From assembly GCA_003170655.1 (NCBI GenBank), contig PMYY01000184.1:1-7001 (forward strand): a stretch of 7,001 nucleotides of DNA, read 5' to 3'. The position numbers and the translations under genes are program-made. Below are positions 6,076-7,001 of this stretch, one piece after another. The notes under the pieces were generated by a model. It did no database searches, was not told the origin of the DNA, and saw only the letters and a program-made list of their open reading frames with translations. The stretch's first letter is position 1. The number at the start of each line of letters is the position of its first letter. Origin of the DNA: Nitrospiraceae bacterium. GTDB lineage: Bacteria; Nitrospirota; Thermodesulfovibrionia; Thermodesulfovibrionales; Dissulfurispiraceae.

Positions 6076-6843
6076 AATATAGATTTAAAAAAATCTATCG
6101 ACGGGCTGCAGGACTTTTACATCTTGTCGGCAAAAGGGCTGCTGGGTGTAGTCCGGCGTCCTTTTTACTTCCGCGACTTCATCGATCAGATGGACTACGC
6201 CGGGGCCGGTTCTCTCCTTATAGTCTGTCTGGTTTCACTATTTATAGGCATGGCCCTTTCGCTTCAGCTCGCTGCCGAACTCTCCGTAATGGGGCTGAAG
6301 ATGTATACCGGAAAGGTAGTGGGTATTTCGATCATCCGGGAGATAGGGCCGGTTGCCGCCGCTCTTGTTTACTCCGGGAGGGTCGGGGCTGGAATGGCAT
6401 CGGAGCTGGGTCTCATGATACTCGGCCACCAGGTGGACTCGCTCAGGGTCTTCGGGGTCGATCCAATAAAGAAGCTGGTAACTCCCAGGATACTCAGTTC
6501 CATCATCATGCTTCCTGCGCTGACACTTATTGGAGATGCAGCTTCTCTTTTGGGTGCATATTACATTGCGGTCTTCGTCAGTCATCAGAGCGGTTATGTT
6601 TACTGGACATCGATACAGAACGAACTCACGTTTCAGAATGTTTTCTCCGGGGCCTTCAAACCATTTGTTTTCGGGTTTATCATATCTGCCATCAGCTGTT
6701 ACAAGGGACTCTCGACGCGCGGTGGGGCTGTCGGGCTCAGGCGTTCGACGACGTCGGCGGTTGTCCTGTCTATTGTGATGATCATAATCGCGGATTTTGT
6801 CCTCACGAGAATATTGCTCTATGCACTCGGGTTTTCGGTATGA
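6073..6843 (+). CDS. mlaE: MlaE-family ABC transporter permease
   Basis: Inner-membrane permease of the Mla-type phospholipid transporter, which with MlaF (ATPase), MlaD (MCE protein) and partners moves phospholipids across the envelope and maintains outer-membrane asymmetry. At 256 aa it is the usual length. An amphipathic N-terminal region is followed by membrane segments at about 45-68, 90-108, 143-170, 195-209 and 228-254. Family signatures are REIGPVAAALVYSGRVGAG (89-107), the following VDSLRVFGVDPIKKLVTPR (121-139) and CYKGLSTRGGAVGLRRSTT (209-227). The residue before Q120 is H119, where E is common in better-known members (EQIDAL). The gene lies 24 nt after the acyltransferase and overlaps the next ATPase gene by 4 nt, the usual mlaE-mlaF type pairing. 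Confidence 0.92.
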   Translation: MNIDLKKSIDGLQDFYILSAKGLLGVVRRPFYFRDFIDQMDYAGAGSLLIVCLVSLFIGMALSLQLAAELSVMGLKMYTGKVVGISIIREIGPVAAALVYSGRVGAGMASELGLMILGHQVDSLRVFGVDPIKKLVTPRILSSIIMLPALTLIGDAASLLGAYYIAVFVSHQSGYVYWTSIQNELTFQNVFSGAFKPFVFGFIISAISCYKGLSTRGGAVGLRRSTTSAVVLSIVMIIIADFVLTRILLYALGFSV

Positions 6844-7001
6844 TCTTGCTGGAGAACGTCACATTCGGCTACGGTCCGAGGCCTGTTCTGAAAAACACTT
6901 CCTTGTCAATCGGAGAGGATGAAAGGGTTGCAATTCTGGGTGGCAGCGGAGAGGGCAAGACGACTATCCTCAAGCTGATGCTCGGGCTTATCAGGCCCGA
7001 T
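6840..7001 (+). CDS. mlaF: MlaF-like ABC transporter ATPase, 5' part only
   Basis: ATP-binding subunit expected to drive the MlaE permease, cut by the window edge after 54 codons. The start ATG at 6840 overlaps the mlaE stop as ATGA. The fragment begins MILLENVTFGYGPRPVLKN, with the A-loop tyrosine at residue 11, and contains Walker A GGSGEGKTT (residues 34-42, K40), followed by ILKLMLGLIRPD. This order is typical of ABC ATPases. The assignment to MlaF rather than another ABC ATPase rests mainly on the coupled mlaE. The Q-loop, signature and Walker B lie outside the window. Confidence 0.85.
   Translation, partial: MILLENVTFGYGPRPVLKNTSLSIGEDERVAILGGSGEGKTTILKLMLGLIRPD

Overview
The window reads as a bacterial chromosome segment from a Gram-negative (diderm) organism. 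The evidence is a lipid A-type late acyltransferase next to the first genes of an Mla-type phospholipid transport system, both of which need an outer membrane. Base composition is roughly balanced, and GTG starts are common (four of the six intact or edge-cut genes). The gene set would fit Nitrospirota or a Desulfobacterota/Geobacter-like lineage. That placement is inference only, since no taxonomic marker is present.

Layout. (1) Positions 1 to about 840 hold the remnant of an IS200/IS605-type element on the minus strand. It has a frameshifted tnpB (orfB) that runs off the left edge, preceded by a hairpin-rich segment (740-840) that is probably the element's left end. (2) Positions 841-1000 form the control region of the first operon, with a near-consensus sigma70 promoter (TTGTTA-17-TATAAT) and an 11-bp-period direct repeat abutting the -35 box. 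(3) 1001-2657 is a two-gene operon: an HhH plus DEDDy-type 3'-5' exonuclease/RNase H-like protein (YprB type), overlapping a XerD tyrosine recombinase by 14 nt. (4) A rho-independent terminator lies at 2665-2702. (5) 2714-7001 holds four tightly packed genes: an 814-aa Lon-family AAA+ protease of the AAA_32 (PF13654) type, an LpxL/HtrB-like acyltransferase (4-nt GTGA overlap), an MlaE permease (24-nt gap), and the start of an MlaF ATPase (4-nt ATGA overlap), which is cut by the right edge.

How the genes fit together. The nuclease and recombinase pair suggests DNA processing or chromosome-dimer resolution. The second block joins a proteolytic machine to outer-membrane lipid assembly: the acyltransferase completes the lipid A anchor, and MlaE and MlaF form the inner-membrane ABC core that moves phospholipids between the membranes. 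The translational coupling of the Lon-like protease to the acyltransferase is the most suggestive functional link. A regulatory role for the protease in envelope lipid balance is only a hypothesis.

All intact genes belong to recognisable families. I found no CRISPR array, tRNA, rRNA or clear novel defence system. The points most worth following up are the architecture of the decayed tnpB element, the repeat-rich promoter, the terminator set directly against the Lon start site, and the Lon-LpxL-Mla linkage.
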